Part shown: positions 1 through 7,766 of the stretch, in pieces
Layout of the letters: each line of letters starts with the position of its first letter
How positions within the stretch are numbered: the stretch's first letter is position 1
From: JBAOHV01 sp037045265
GTDB taxonomy: Bacteria > Actinomycetota > Acidimicrobiia > Acidimicrobiales > Microtrichaceae
Assembly (NCBI GenBank): GCA_037045265.1
Contig: JBAOHV010000025.1
Location: 186,001 to 250,000 of the forward strand
Length of the DNA: 64,000 nt
Direction: 5' to 3'
Made by a program: the position numbers and the translations under genes
Notes under the pieces: model-generated
Told to the model about the DNA's origin: nothing
The model's input: the letters and a program-made list of their open reading frames with translations, nothing else
Database searches by the model: none

Positions 1-223
1 CGCCGTCGTACCAGCCGGTCGCGATGTCACGGTAGTAGAGGCCGTCCCAGGTGAGGAGTCCTGAGTGGGGCCCGAGCACGGCCCGAGGGTTGTCTAGAAG
101 CCGCTCCATCCGCCCGGACAGCAAGAAGCCGGCGGCGACACAGCAGCGAGCCCAGATCCATCCGACCAGCACGGGAAGCAGCCCGTCTCGCCAGCGCAGC
201 TCGGAGGGGGCGGCCGGTTGCAT
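1..223 (-). CDS. PIG-V-like membrane mannosyltransferase, partial (N-terminus only)
   Basis: The first 74 codons of a gene that runs off the left edge. It starts at an ATG whose complement is at 221-223, 13 bases after the stop of the upstream glycosyltransferase gene, so the two probably form an operon. The N-terminus is a hydrophobic membrane segment (LLPVLVGWIWARCCVAAGF) followed by a short loop with WDGLYYRDIATGWYDG. This WD-x(2)-(W/Y)Y-x(2)-IA-x(2)-G(Y/W)-Y pattern is typical of actinobacterial members of the GPI-mannosyltransferase (PIG-V) superfamily, whose first periplasmic loop carries the catalytic acidic residue and which use polyprenyl-phosphate sugars. Only the first loop is visible, so the family call is reasonable and the substrate is unknown. 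Confidence 0.6.
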   Translation of the reverse strand, partial: MQPAAPSELRWRDGLLPVLVGWIWARCCVAAGFLLSGRMERLLDNPRAVLGPHSGLLTWDGLYYRDIATGWYDG

Positions 224-236
224 GGTCAGGTGCCGA

Positions 237-1916
237 TCAGGGCGCAGGGCGCAGGACCCTGAGGTCGGCGGGTTCCTCGTGGTCGTCGGGCTTGCTCGAC
301 TGGAGCTGAGTACCGACACGGCCCTGGTTCAGGACGGCCGTCAACTGCTCGCACTTGCCCTCGAAGGTGCGGTAGGTGCTGCTCGACACCAAGTAGACGG
401 TGGCATCCGCCGGCAAGCCATCACCGAGTTCGCTGACGAACGCCTGGGCGTCGGAGGCCTTGTTGCGGGCGCCGTAGCCGACCCAGTCCACGAACCGCGG
501 ATCGCCGCCGCTCGGGTACGGCACCACGGTGGGAGCCTCATCCGAGCGCTGATCGAGCTGGCGTTGCAGAGCCACGCCGAGTTGGTCGGGACAGGCGATC
601 ACGACGGCGTCGTCGACGTCGTGCGCGGCGACGTCGGTGACTATGTCGTCCGCGATCGAATCGGTCTGGCTGCGCACGGAGCGGATCTCACCGACCGCAC
701 CGAAGGCGGACAGCGTCAGGACCACCACGAGCAGCAACGAGGTGGCGAGCGAGCTGCGAACGACGGCGATGCCGGCCGCTACACACAGGACGAAAAGGGG
801 GTAGACGATCGCCGCGTACCTCGATGCGAACGTGTTGTCCGTCGCGAACGCTGCTGCCCACCCGACTCCCATGGCCATCGCCATGACGAGCAGTTCGGTG
901 CGGATCCTCGGCAGCACCCTGCCGGTGATGACGAGCGGTTCGGTGACCGTCGCACCGGGCGGTCTGGTCCCGCTCATGATGATGACGGTGGTGGCCATCA
1001 GCACCAGCGGGACAAGCAGGTAGCTGAGCAGCTGTGCGGCACCGTGGCGTGCCCCGGCGAAGTCCACGATGCTGATCACGACCACCGATGCCGGGCCGAA
1101 ACGTTCGCCCCATGGTGTGCCCGTGTGCGCCGACTGGTACATGAGCGAAGGCATCCACGGCAGGAACAGGACACCACCGAGGACGAGCCCACCCACCAGC
1201 AGCCGAGCGCCGGTCCGCCGCCTGGGTTCGCGTGCCTTCACGGCCGTCCAGAGAGCGCACAGCCCCACCGCTGCCAGCAGCCACATGGACCAGTAGTGGT
1301 TCCACAGCAGAGCAGCGGTGACCAGGATCACGCCGCCGGCACACAACAGCCGACGGACCCCGTCGCTGCGGCCCGAGAGCAGGTCGTCCACGAGCAGGTA
1401 TCCCGCTAGGACGAGCGTGATGGTCAGCGAGTACATGCGGGCCTCGGCGCCGTAGCGAACGCCGTAGGGCAGCACGGCCATGATCGCCACGGCAAGGAGA
1501 CCGGTGCGACGCGTCCCGAGAGGGCCCGCTCCACTGCGCCCAGCGAGGCGGACCCCCGCCAGGTAGGAGAGCGGCAGGGAGATCAGCGAGACGACTCCCG
1601 GAAGGGCCCGGATCCAGCCGTCGGATTCTCCGCCGATCGCCATCCACCAGTGCAGCAGCAGGTAGAAGAGCGGCGGGTGGCCGTCATGACGGAGGGCCTC
1701 ACCGATCTCGCCGATCGGTAGCGAGGCGATGTTCGCAGTCAGCGCCTCGTCGAGCCACATCCCGGATCGAGGCCAGAACCGCAGCACCACGCCTACGAGG
1801 GCAGCGACGGTGGTGATCGCCACGAGCGCCAGATCCGCCCGAGGTTCAGGGGCGGTCGACGTGTCCGATGGGTAGGGCCGGACGGACGGATCTGGAGTGG
1901 GGTTCGGTTGCTGCAT
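237..1916 (-). CDS. GT39-type (PMT_2/ArnT-like) integral membrane glycosyltransferase
   Basis: A 559-residue multispanning protein. After a Pro-rich cytoplasmic N-terminus and the first membrane helix, the periplasmic loop carries WLDEALTANIA and then HDGHPPLFYLLLHWW. This is the acidic-residue loop and PPL/YY-type signature of family 39/83 transferases that move sugars from polyprenyl-phosphate donors onto lipid or protein acceptors outside the membrane. Roughly ten further hydrophobic segments follow, and a soluble C-terminal part of about 140 residues extends to the stop. It lies 46 bases after the GT4 gene and 13 bases before a PIG-V-like gene on the same strand, so it is likely part of an envelope-glycan operon. 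Donor and acceptor cannot be told from sequence. The first ATG (1916) is used. Confidence 0.75.
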   Translation of the reverse strand: MQQPNPTPDPSVRPYPSDTSTAPEPRADLALVAITTVAALVGVVLRFWPRSGMWLDEALTANIASLPIGEIGEALRHDGHPPLFYLLLHWWMAIGGESDGWIRALPGVVSLISLPLSYLAGVRLAGRSGAGPLGTRRTGLLAVAIMAVLPYGVRYGAEARMYSLTITLVLAGYLLVDDLLSGRSDGVRRLLCAGGVILVTAALLWNHYWSMWLLAAVGLCALWTAVKAREPRRRTGARLLVGGLVLGGVLFLPWMPSLMYQSAHTGTPWGERFGPASVVVISIVDFAGARHGAAQLLSYLLVPLVLMATTVIIMSGTRPPGATVTEPLVITGRVLPRIRTELLVMAMAMGVGWAAAFATDNTFASRYAAIVYPLFVLCVAAGIAVVRSSLATSLLLVVVLTLSAFGAVGEIRSVRSQTDSIADDIVTDVAAHDVDDAVVIACPDQLGVALQRQLDQRSDEAPTVVPYPSGGDPRFVDWVGYGARNKASDAQAFVSELGDGLPADATVYLVSSSTYRTFEGKCEQLTAVLNQGRVGTQLQSSKPDDHEEPADLRVLRPAP

Positions 1917-1962
1917 CGATGCTGGGGGAGGGGGTCCCCGACACTAGTGGCCGGGTGACTGC

Positions 1963-3275
1963 TCAAACAGTGACCAACTCCGCCAGGTGGGCGGCGATCT
2001 CCTGGCTCGTGGCGGCCCAGGTGGGGCACGGGAACGCGGCAGCGGCAGCACGCTGTCGCTCGTGGTGTGACGGATCTTCGATGTGTCGACGCAGGAGCGA
2101 CGTGAGCGCCGCGCCGTCGGTCGGTTCGAACAGCTCCGCAGCATCGCCAGCTGCTTCGGGCTGGGCGCCGCCGGTCGAGGCGATTGTCGCGCAGCCGTGT
2201 CCCAACGCCTCGAGAACGGGTACGCCGAGGCCTTCGTAGATCGATGGAGCGACGGTCACGAAGGCGTTGTCGTAGAGCCATGCGAGCTTGCGATCGTCGA
2301 CGCGGCCGAGCCAGTGGAGCTCCTTGTCGCGTCTGGGGTGTCTCCGGAGCCTCTGCACCAGCCTGTCGACCAGCCAGCCCTCCTTGCCGACCAGCACGAG
2401 ATCAACCTCGACGCCCTGGTCCCAGAGTCGCTCCATCGCGTCGAGGACGACCGCCTGGTTCTTGCGGGGTTCCAGGGTGCCGACGACCAGGACGTAGCGC
2501 CGTCCCCCTTCGAGTTCGGGTACTGGTTCCGGGTCCTCGGTGAGGTAGTCGGCTCCGAGCGGAACCGGCCGGATGTCGAGGTCCCTGGAGACTCCGAGTG
2601 CGGTGGCCGCTGAACGCAGGTCGTTGGCGGTCCGTCGGGAGTTGGTCAGGAAGAGCTCCGAGTTGTTCAGGTGCGCGATTAGCCAGTCGGTGAACACCTG
2701 GATGTGCTTCTCGGTGAACCACTCGGGGTAAAGCACCGGCATCACGTCGTGTATGAGCACTACCCGATGGATCCCGGCATCGTGGAGTCGGGGGAGCAGC
2801 TCGCTGCGCGGTGTCGGGTCGTACCAGGACCCTTCGACATCGAGGAACACAGAACCGACCGGTGCGTCCGGGCCGGGCAGGGGCCCGAGAGCCAGCTCCT
2901 CGTGAGCGGGCAGGAGCTCGCCGTGCGCGCACGATTCAGTGACGCGACTGCGCCGCGCACCCGGAGTGTGGCAGGTAGGTCGCCGATGCGCCTGACGACC
3001 GCTGCGAACGGACCGAAGTCGTCCGCACGCCGCCCCGCACGACCGCCGGCCGGGTGGGTGCTCAGACGGTCCGATTCCTCGGAGGTGACGGTACGGAAAC
3101 CGGCGCCGACCGCAGGGGTGACAACTGGTACGACCTCGAAGTCGGCGGTTTCGGTGAGTCCGGCAACGACCTCACGGACGACTCGCTGGATTCCTGTCGT
3201 GAAGTCGATCGACAGCGTGTCGGTGACCTCGATCAGGACGCGCGTCCTCGATTCGCCACCTGTCGTATCGGTCAT
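1963..3275 (-). CDS. GT4-family glycosyltransferase, frame broken near 2925-2930
   Basis: The C-terminal part (1963-2850 and upstream in the same frame) has clear GT-B features: VVGTLEPRKNQ for the donor-binding domain start, and the acidic EGLGVPVLEALGHG motif that binds the nucleotide sugar. The N-terminus lies in another frame. An ATG at 3275, preceded by AGGGG six bases upstream, begins MTDTTGG and soon gives VTDTLSIDFTTGIQRVV, a typical GT4 N-terminal strand-loop. The frames meet at a GCGCGC run (2925-2930). Removing one CG gives a continuous protein of about 437 residues (through SLNRAHGELLPAHEELALG). It is probably a cytoplasmic transferase that extends an oligosaccharide, first gene of a three-gene glycan operon. 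I judge the break a sequence error, since no other decay is visible. Confidence 0.7.
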
Positions 3276-3346
3276 GGTTGCCCCTGTGTGTCGCCCAACA
3301 CCACACGGTGACGGGCACATGACATGGTGCCAGATCGGTGACGCGG

Positions 3347-3392
3347 CGGGAGCCATCGGTGTCGTCGCCGTTGACGACACCGATGGCTCCCG
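3347..3392 (-). terminator. Perfect 20-bp hairpin, probable terminator
   Basis: Two 20-base arms (3347-3366 and 3373-3392) are perfectly complementary, with a 6-base loop (gccgtt). It lies in the 202-base gap between the stop of the thiolase gene (3478) and the start of the GT4 gene (3275), both on the minus strand, so it should end the DUF35-thiolase transcript. There is no U-tract, which is common for GC-rich actinobacterial terminators. The rest of the gap holds only the GT4 ribosome-binding site. Confidence 0.7.
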
Positions 3393-3477
3393 GCCGAGGT
3401 CCGCTGACCATGGTGTTCCCACTGTCCCATCGGCGTCTTGGCCGCGGAGTTGACCGTTCCGGTTCCGACGACCGGAC

Positions 3478-4689
3478 TCAGCGTGTGAGGATCACAGACG
3501 ATCCGTGGCCGAACAGGCCCTGGTTCGCTGTGATCCCGACCATCGCGTCGGCTGCCTTAGCGCCCTGGGCCGTGCCGCGGAGCTGCCACGTCAGTTCGCA
3601 CACCTGGGCGATCGCCTGGGCCGGGACCGCCTCGCCGAAGCAGGCCAGCCCGCCGGACAGGTTCACCGGTAGTCGACCGCCGACGGTGGTGACTCCGTCG
3701 CGCAGCAGCTTCTCGGCTTCACCGGGGCCGCAGAAGCCGAGGTCCTCGTACCAGTCGAGCTCGAGCGCGGTGGACAGGTCGTAGACCTCGGCGACATCGA
3801 CGTCGCCCGGGCCCAGACCCGCCTGGGCGTATGCAGCATCGCCGATCGCCTGCTTGAAGCCGCGTTCCGGTGCCGCGATGCCCGCAGCGGAGTCGGTGGC
3901 GAAGTTGGGCATCTCCAGGATGGTGTTGGGGAAGGTCGGGGTGACAGTCGAGATGGCCGCGACCCTGACGAGCTTGTTGCCGGTGGCGGTCGCTGTGCCC
4001 AGGTGCTTGCGGGCGTACTCCATCGAGGTGAGCACGACCGCTGCGCCTCCGTCGGACGTGGCGCAGATGTCCAGGAGGCGCAGCGGGCTCGAGACCGTCG
4101 GCGACTTGGCCACGTCCTCGGCCGTGACGGCCTTGCGGTACCGGGCGTACGGGTTCTCCAGGCCGTGTGCGGCGTTCTTGATCTTCACCTGGGCGAAGTC
4201 ATCGGTGGTGGCGCCGTACAGGTCGATCCGGCGGCGTGCCCACATGGCGAAGTAGCTCGGGTTGGTCATCCCCATCAGACGGAACCGCAGCCAGTCGGGA
4301 TCGTCGCCCCGCTCGCCGGCGTTCGGCTTGAGGAAGCCCTTCGGCGTGGTGTCGGCACCCACGACGAGTGCAACGTCGCACATGCCCGACAGGATCCTCT
4401 GGCGAGCGGCATCGAGCGCCATGGCTCCTGACGCACAGGCTCCGTAGGTGCTGGTCACCGGCACCCCGGTCCAGCCGAGAGCCTGGGCGAATGTCGCCCC
4501 GGCGACGTAGCCGGGGTAGCCGTTGCGCATCGTGTCCGCACCGGCGACGAACTGCACCTCGTTCCACTCGATGCCGGCGTCGGCCAGTGCGTCGCGAGCG
4601 GCGGCGACCCCGTACTCGACGAAGTTCCGGCCCCACTTGCCCCACGGGTGCATCCCGACACCGAGGACTGCGACCTGTTCGACGGTCAT
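3478..4689 (-). CDS. Thiolase-superfamily lipid-transfer protein (Ltp), candidate steroid side-chain aldolase
   Basis: A 403-residue thiolase-fold protein. The nucleophile region is GACASGAMALDAARQRIL. The C-terminal half reads NLSGGLACFGEAVPAQ and ends GITANQGLFGHGSSVILTR. The classical thiolase GHPxG motif is replaced by FGEAVP, as in the SCP2/Ltp proteins of steroid catabolism and not in acetyl-CoA acetyltransferases. In that family, Ltp2 forms a complex with a DUF35 protein and catalyses retro-aldol cleavage of the side chain of a 17-hydroxy-steroid-CoA. Here the start ATG (4689) overlaps the stop of a DUF35 gene, so the two are translationally coupled, which supports a two-subunit complex. 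A 19-bp operator lies upstream of the pair and a strong hairpin downstream. The exact substrate and the retro-aldolase assignment are inference from family and context. Confidence 0.78.
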   Translation of the reverse strand: MTVEQVAVLGVGMHPWGKWGRNFVEYGVAAARDALADAGIEWNEVQFVAGADTMRNGYPGYVAGATFAQALGWTGVPVTSTYGACASGAMALDAARQRILSGMCDVALVVGADTTPKGFLKPNAGERGDDPDWLRFRLMGMTNPSYFAMWARRRIDLYGATTDDFAQVKIKNAAHGLENPYARYRKAVTAEDVAKSPTVSSPLRLLDICATSDGGAAVVLTSMEYARKHLGTATATGNKLVRVAAISTVTPTFPNTILEMPNFATDSAAGIAAPERGFKQAIGDAAYAQAGLGPGDVDVAEVYDLSTALELDWYEDLGFCGPGEAEKLLRDGVTTVGGRLPVNLSGGLACFGEAVPAQAIAQVCELTWQLRGTAQGAKAADAMVGITANQGLFGHGSSVILTR

Positions 4690-5195
4690 CACTTCTCTCC
4701 TGACTGCTCGAGATGGGAACCGTCGGCTGTCACCGGTCGCCACTTCCACACGACGTAGGTGTTCTCGTCGTCCTCGTTCAGCACGTCGGCGACCAACTCC
4801 ATCGGCATGCCGACGGTGAGGTCGTCGACGCCTACTCCGGCCACGACCTGGCCGAGTACGACGACCTTCTCCTCGCTCAACTCGACCGCCGCCAGGCAGT
4901 ACGGCTGGTACGGATCGCTCGGTGCCACGAACGGCTCCGGCGGCTGGTACTGGGCGTCGGTGTAGGACCAGAGGGTGCCTCTGGTCGACAGCGTCACGTC
5001 CTCGAGGGCTGCATCGGCATGGCCGGGCGCGCGCGACATGGTCCGCTCCGGTGGGAAGAAGTACGTGCCGCTGCCGGAGCAACGGGTTCCCAGCAGGGTG
5101 ATTCCGCTCAGGCCCGAGCCGTCGGTGGGAAACGCCGCGTCCTCGGGAGGCATGGTGAACCATCCCTCGATGGCCGGAACCCTGGTCTTGGCCAC
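4689..5195 (-). CDS. DUF35 OB-fold protein, partner of the Ltp thiolase
   Basis: A 168-residue protein with the usual DUF35 layout: N-terminal RVPAIEGWFT, a rubredoxin-like zinc-ribbon region starting GTRCSGSGTYFFPPE, and an OB-fold beginning about LSTRGTLWSYT and running through KVVVLGQVV and ENTYVVWKWRP. The start is the GTG at 5195, which has GGAGG six bases upstream and gives the conserved VAKTRVPAIEGWFT start. The ribbon is degenerate: only one Cys remains where four (two CxxC pairs) are usual, so zinc binding is probably lost. In steroid catabolism stand-alone or fused DUF35 domains bind acyl-CoA thioesters and activate Ltp aldolases or MaoC-like hydratases. The ATGA overlap with the following Ltp gene supports the first role. 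Confidence 0.8.
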   Translation of the reverse strand: MAKTRVPAIEGWFTMPPEDAAFPTDGSGLSGITLLGTRCSGSGTYFFPPERTMSRAPGHADAALEDVTLSTRGTLWSYTDAQYQPPEPFVAPSDPYQPYCLAAVELSEEKVVVLGQVVAGVGVDDLTVGMPMELVADVLNEDDENTYVVWKWRPVTADGSHLEQSGEK

Positions 5196-5234
5196 GTGGA
5201 CCCTCCGCGGTGAGGAGCCCGACTGGTCGGGCGA

Positions 5235-5253
5235 GATCTGACGGGTCGTCAGG
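5235..5253. promoter_or_regulatory. 19-bp palindromic operator, copy 1 (DUF35-Ltp operon)
   Basis: GATCTGACGGGTCGTCAGG, whose core CTGACG-GGT-CGTCAG is a perfect inverted repeat with a 3-base spacer. The same 19 bases occur at 11131-11149 (reverse orientation, before ipdA) and 18574-18592 (before an acyl-CoA dehydrogenase). This copy sits exactly in the gap between the tetR-like stop (5254) and the DUF35 start, 39 bases before the GTG. Palindrome size and position fit a TetR-family operator. The regulator is not proven. Confidence 0.8.
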
Positions 5254-6648
5254 TTAGCCTTCGTCGGCCGACGGGTCAGATGTACGCCTCGAGCTCCTCT
5301 GCAGCTCGGGTGCGGGAGTCCACGGGGTGACGCCCGTCGCGCTCGGAGGAAGCAGCCGCATGGCGAGGGCGGCGTGGTCCTCCCTGCGCAAGGCATGGTC
5401 CAGCGCGAGTGACAGAACGGTGTCGGACAGGTTCGCCACCAGCTGAAGGGGGTCGGACCCGCCCAGGTCCAGCCGCTCGAGAGCGGGCATGAGAACCTGC
5501 ACGATGGGTACCTCGACGCGGATGTCCAGGTCGGAGAGCCCGCGCCCGCGCCGGTGCTTGGCCGCGATCCGCTCGCCCAGCAGTGCCCTGGCCGGCTCAG
5601 GGTCGGCGACCACCTGTTGGGACAGCCTGGTCAGGACGCGGTGCAGTGAGAGGAGTGGGTCATCAGCAGCTGTGTCCTGTGCGAGTTGGCGAAGCTCGGG
5701 GATGTGTCGCGCAAAGGTGCAAGCAGCGATCTCGCGCACGCTCTGGAACACGTTGAGGACCGTCTGGTTAGACACTCCGGAGGCCTCGGCCAACTCGGTA
5801 GCGCTGACGGCTTCCCAGCCGTGGTCGAAACGCCCGATCGCAGCGTTGACGACTGCGTTGCGGGACTCACGTCGCCGTCGGGCACCGGATCGGGCCTGCG
5901 GAGAGAGGTGCGAGTCGTCGAGCATGGGTGCCTCATCGACCAGCGGGCGGTCCTCGATCGCCGCCAGGCGGATCCTGGTCGAACTGGGACTGGTCAGAGA
6001 TGCGACCAGGGTGGCCGCGACGTCGGCGAAGAGCGCCTCGTCGACCGCGCCGGGGTCGAACTGCTCGCGCGCGAGGAGCCCTTCGAACATCGCGGTCAGA
6101 GCGACGGCGATCCTGTCCGAGTCGAACGGTGGGATGTAGGCGCGTCCCGTTCGTGCGAGCAGATGGCGCCAACCGTCGACCGCCTGGACGTGGCGGATCC
6201 TGTAGTTCTCGCGCAGGACGTCGGCAGTCGTGCGGTAGGTGTCGTCGTCGCCGGAGAGCTCGGCATCCGGGTGCGCCCACAGCAGGTAGAGGAACCGGAG
6301 ACTGGCGCTCACCCCGGGATCATCCCGGTAGATCTGCCACGTCTCGATCATGCTCAGCCGGATCACCTCGAACAACTCGAAGTGCTCTAGGGAGTCGACC
6401 AGTTCATCGACCTGGCCCGCCAGGTCCTCGGCGGTCGGAATGGCCGACATGACCAGCGCTTCTGAGAACTCTGAGTGGTTCCGGAAGTGATGGAAGAACG
6501 ATCCGGTCGTGACTCCTGCTGCTTCGGCGACCTTCGCTGTCGTCACGCCAGCGAAGACCTTCGACATGGGTAGCTCGTCCTGGACCGCCAGACCTGCCCG
6601 GACGAGGCGCTCCCGGGGATCCATCGGCTCCGACTTGGTTCCGTCCAT
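5254..6648 (-). CDS. Double-length TetR-family regulator with two HTH domains
   Basis: A 464-residue protein, more than twice the usual TetR length (about 190-220). The first helix-turn-helix is around residues 30-65 (VTTAKVAEAAGVTTGSFFHH) and is followed by a helical ligand-binding-type domain of about 160 residues. A basic linker (ARSGARRRRESRN) leads to a second helix-turn-helix at about 275-310 (VSATELAEASGVSNQTVL) and a second helical domain. A single chain may therefore resemble a covalent TetR dimer. The gene is immediately upstream of the DUF35-Ltp pair on the same strand, with a shared 19-bp operator in the gap, and it sits within the steroid gene island, so it is the best local candidate to control that regulon (inference). 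Two 6-bp-arm palindromes upstream of its ATG suggest autoregulation. It is not an obvious KstR2 orthologue. Confidence 0.8.
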   Translation of the reverse strand: MDGTKSEPMDPRERLVRAGLAVQDELPMSKVFAGVTTAKVAEAAGVTTGSFFHHFRNHSEFSEALVMSAIPTAEDLAGQVDELVDSLEHFELFEVIRLSMIETWQIYRDDPGVSASLRFLYLLWAHPDAELSGDDDTYRTTADVLRENYRIRHVQAVDGWRHLLARTGRAYIPPFDSDRIAVALTAMFEGLLAREQFDPGAVDEALFADVAATLVASLTSPSSTRIRLAAIEDRPLVDEAPMLDDSHLSPQARSGARRRRESRNAVVNAAIGRFDHGWEAVSATELAEASGVSNQTVLNVFQSVREIAACTFARHIPELRQLAQDTAADDPLLSLHRVLTRLSQQVVADPEPARALLGERIAAKHRRGRGLSDLDIRVEVPIVQVLMPALERLDLGGSDPLQLVANLSDTVLSLALDHALRREDHAALAMRLLPPSATGVTPWTPAPELQRSSRRTSDPSADEG

Positions 6649-6658
6649 GGGACTCGAG

Positions 6659-6696
6659 CATAGCGGTTGCTATGTCATTCCGTAGTGCGGACTACG
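6659..6696. promoter_or_regulatory. Two short palindromes upstream of the tandem TetR gene
   Basis: CATAGC-ggtt-GCTATG at 6659-6674 and CGTAGT-gcgg-ACTACG at 6681-6696 both have perfect 6-base arms and 4-base spacers, in the 50 bases upstream of the regulator's ATG (6648). Equal geometry and placement suggest operators, perhaps autoregulatory. The sequence differs from the 19-bp operator. The remaining part of the 302-base gap (6697-6950) contains no gene I can support. Confidence 0.45.
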
Positions 6697-6915
6697 CGTC
6701 AGCAGCAGACCGGCCGATCTCGTTGGTCGTCTGCACAGCCGACTACTGGCAGCGGAATCGTCGGACTGCGATAGGCAGATTCACCCAGTGTCAGTCTCGT
6801 GCGCTGATCCGAACGGTGTGACCGAGGTCGAGCGGTTGCGCGAGCATGGACACTGCGATAGGTTATTTCCAATCCAGCGACGGTGGTACGCCCCATCGCC
6901 GTCGGTGGGGGAGGG

Positions 6916-6933
6916 CCCCGGATCCGTCCGGGG
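6916..6933 (-). terminator. Short GC hairpin, possible terminator
   Basis: CCCCGGA-tccg-TCCGGGG has a 7-base stem and lies 18 bases beyond the stop of the lipoprotein gene on the minus strand. It may end that transcript before the TetR promoter region. The stem is short and there is no U-tract. Confidence 0.35.
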
Positions 6934-6950
6934 GAAGGGTTAGTGCCCCA

Positions 6951-7652
6951 TCACAACCGGGGGAGTTCGTAGCGATACGTGCTCCCCCGGTTGCGCGTCC
7001 GGGCACCTGCTGCCAGCAGAGCTGTCAGATCCACGGATCGGGCGGGATCGCCGGGGTCTCCTGGGTCGGAGGCCCGTCGCGCGAGATCGACGCGGTCGAT
7101 CCGTCGGCGAGGTGGAACCGTCCGCTCGCCGCGTCGGCGCCACCAACGCATGATCCACCCGGCGGTGGCGACCATACCGACGACCGAGAAGACCGCCATG
7201 ATCAGTTGCAGGAACGCCCCTGCTCCGGCGGGTGTCGCTTCTCTGACCTCGACCCGCAGCCGGACCTGGCTCGCGGTGGGGTCCGGAGGTTCCGCGCCCT
7301 CGACGGTGGTTGCCGTTCCTCTCGTGACCTGTTCCGCATCGACGTCGATCGAGCGCGAGACAACCGGAGCCTCCAGGTCCGACAGCGATCCGAGGGCTGT
7401 GTCCAGGTTCTGGCCCGGCAGCGTGAACTCCAGCGCTGTCTCGGACGCGTCGGTCGTCTGTTCGCCGACCCTGGTTCCGCCCCAGGTCGAAGCCTCGGCG
7501 AGGATCTCCTGACGGGTCAGCAGCACCTGGTCCTGGTCATCGGCCTCGATGACCACCACGGCATCGACCGCACTCGTGTCCAGCAGGTCCGAGCAGCCAG
7601 CGAGAAGAGCTAGGCCGATGAGCGCCCAAGAGGTCAGCGCGGCGGATTGCAG
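6951..7652 (-). CDS. Lipoprotein resembling DUF4349, with C-terminal membrane helix; start uncertain
   Basis: From a GTG at 7559 the frame encodes 202 residues. The open frame continues upstream through a clear lipoprotein signal: ALTSWALIGLALLAGC, with the lipobox Cys codon at 7595-7593. The true start must therefore lie upstream, yet there is no ATG, GTG or TTG on this strand, in any frame, between the lipobox and the SDR stop (7767). I placed the start at an in-frame CTG (7652), which is a guess. The exported part carries the pattern ALEFTLPGQNLDTALGSL then a DVT-like segment, as in DUF4349 proteins. A transmembrane helix follows (about 60 residues before a basic, Arg-rich cytoplasmic tail). 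Function is unknown. An undetected indel near the start is a possible explanation. Confidence 0.5.
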   Translation of the reverse strand: MQSAALTSWALIGLALLAGCSDLLDTSAVDAVVVIEADDQDQVLLTRQEILAEASTWGGTRVGEQTTDASETALEFTLPGQNLDTALGSLSDLEAPVVSRSIDVDAEQVTRGTATTVEGAEPPDPTASQVRLRVEVREATPAGAGAFLQLIMAVFSVVGMVATAGWIMRWWRRRGERTVPPRRRIDRVDLARRASDPGDPGDPARSVDLTALLAAGARTRNRGSTYRYELPRL

Positions 7653-7766
7653 ACCGCGGCGAAACGCCGAGGAGGCTGACGCCGTGGAGACGGCGGGATT
7701 GGTCCGATCAGGTGGAACGCCGATGGGCCCAGCGTAGGAAGTGGCCGTGCGTCAGCGGGGGACGCT

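Noticed and set aside
51..1409. Long plus-strand open frame (452 codons) opposite the GT39-type gene
   Set aside because: Its product is an Arg/His/Gln-rich sequence with no domain, as expected for antisense frames in GC-rich DNA; the minus-strand frame has clear membrane helices and family motifs.
5271..5282. Possible fourth operator half-site (ACGGGTCAGATG) inside the TetR 3' end
   Set aside because: It matches only part of the motif, lacks the second arm and lies within coding sequence.
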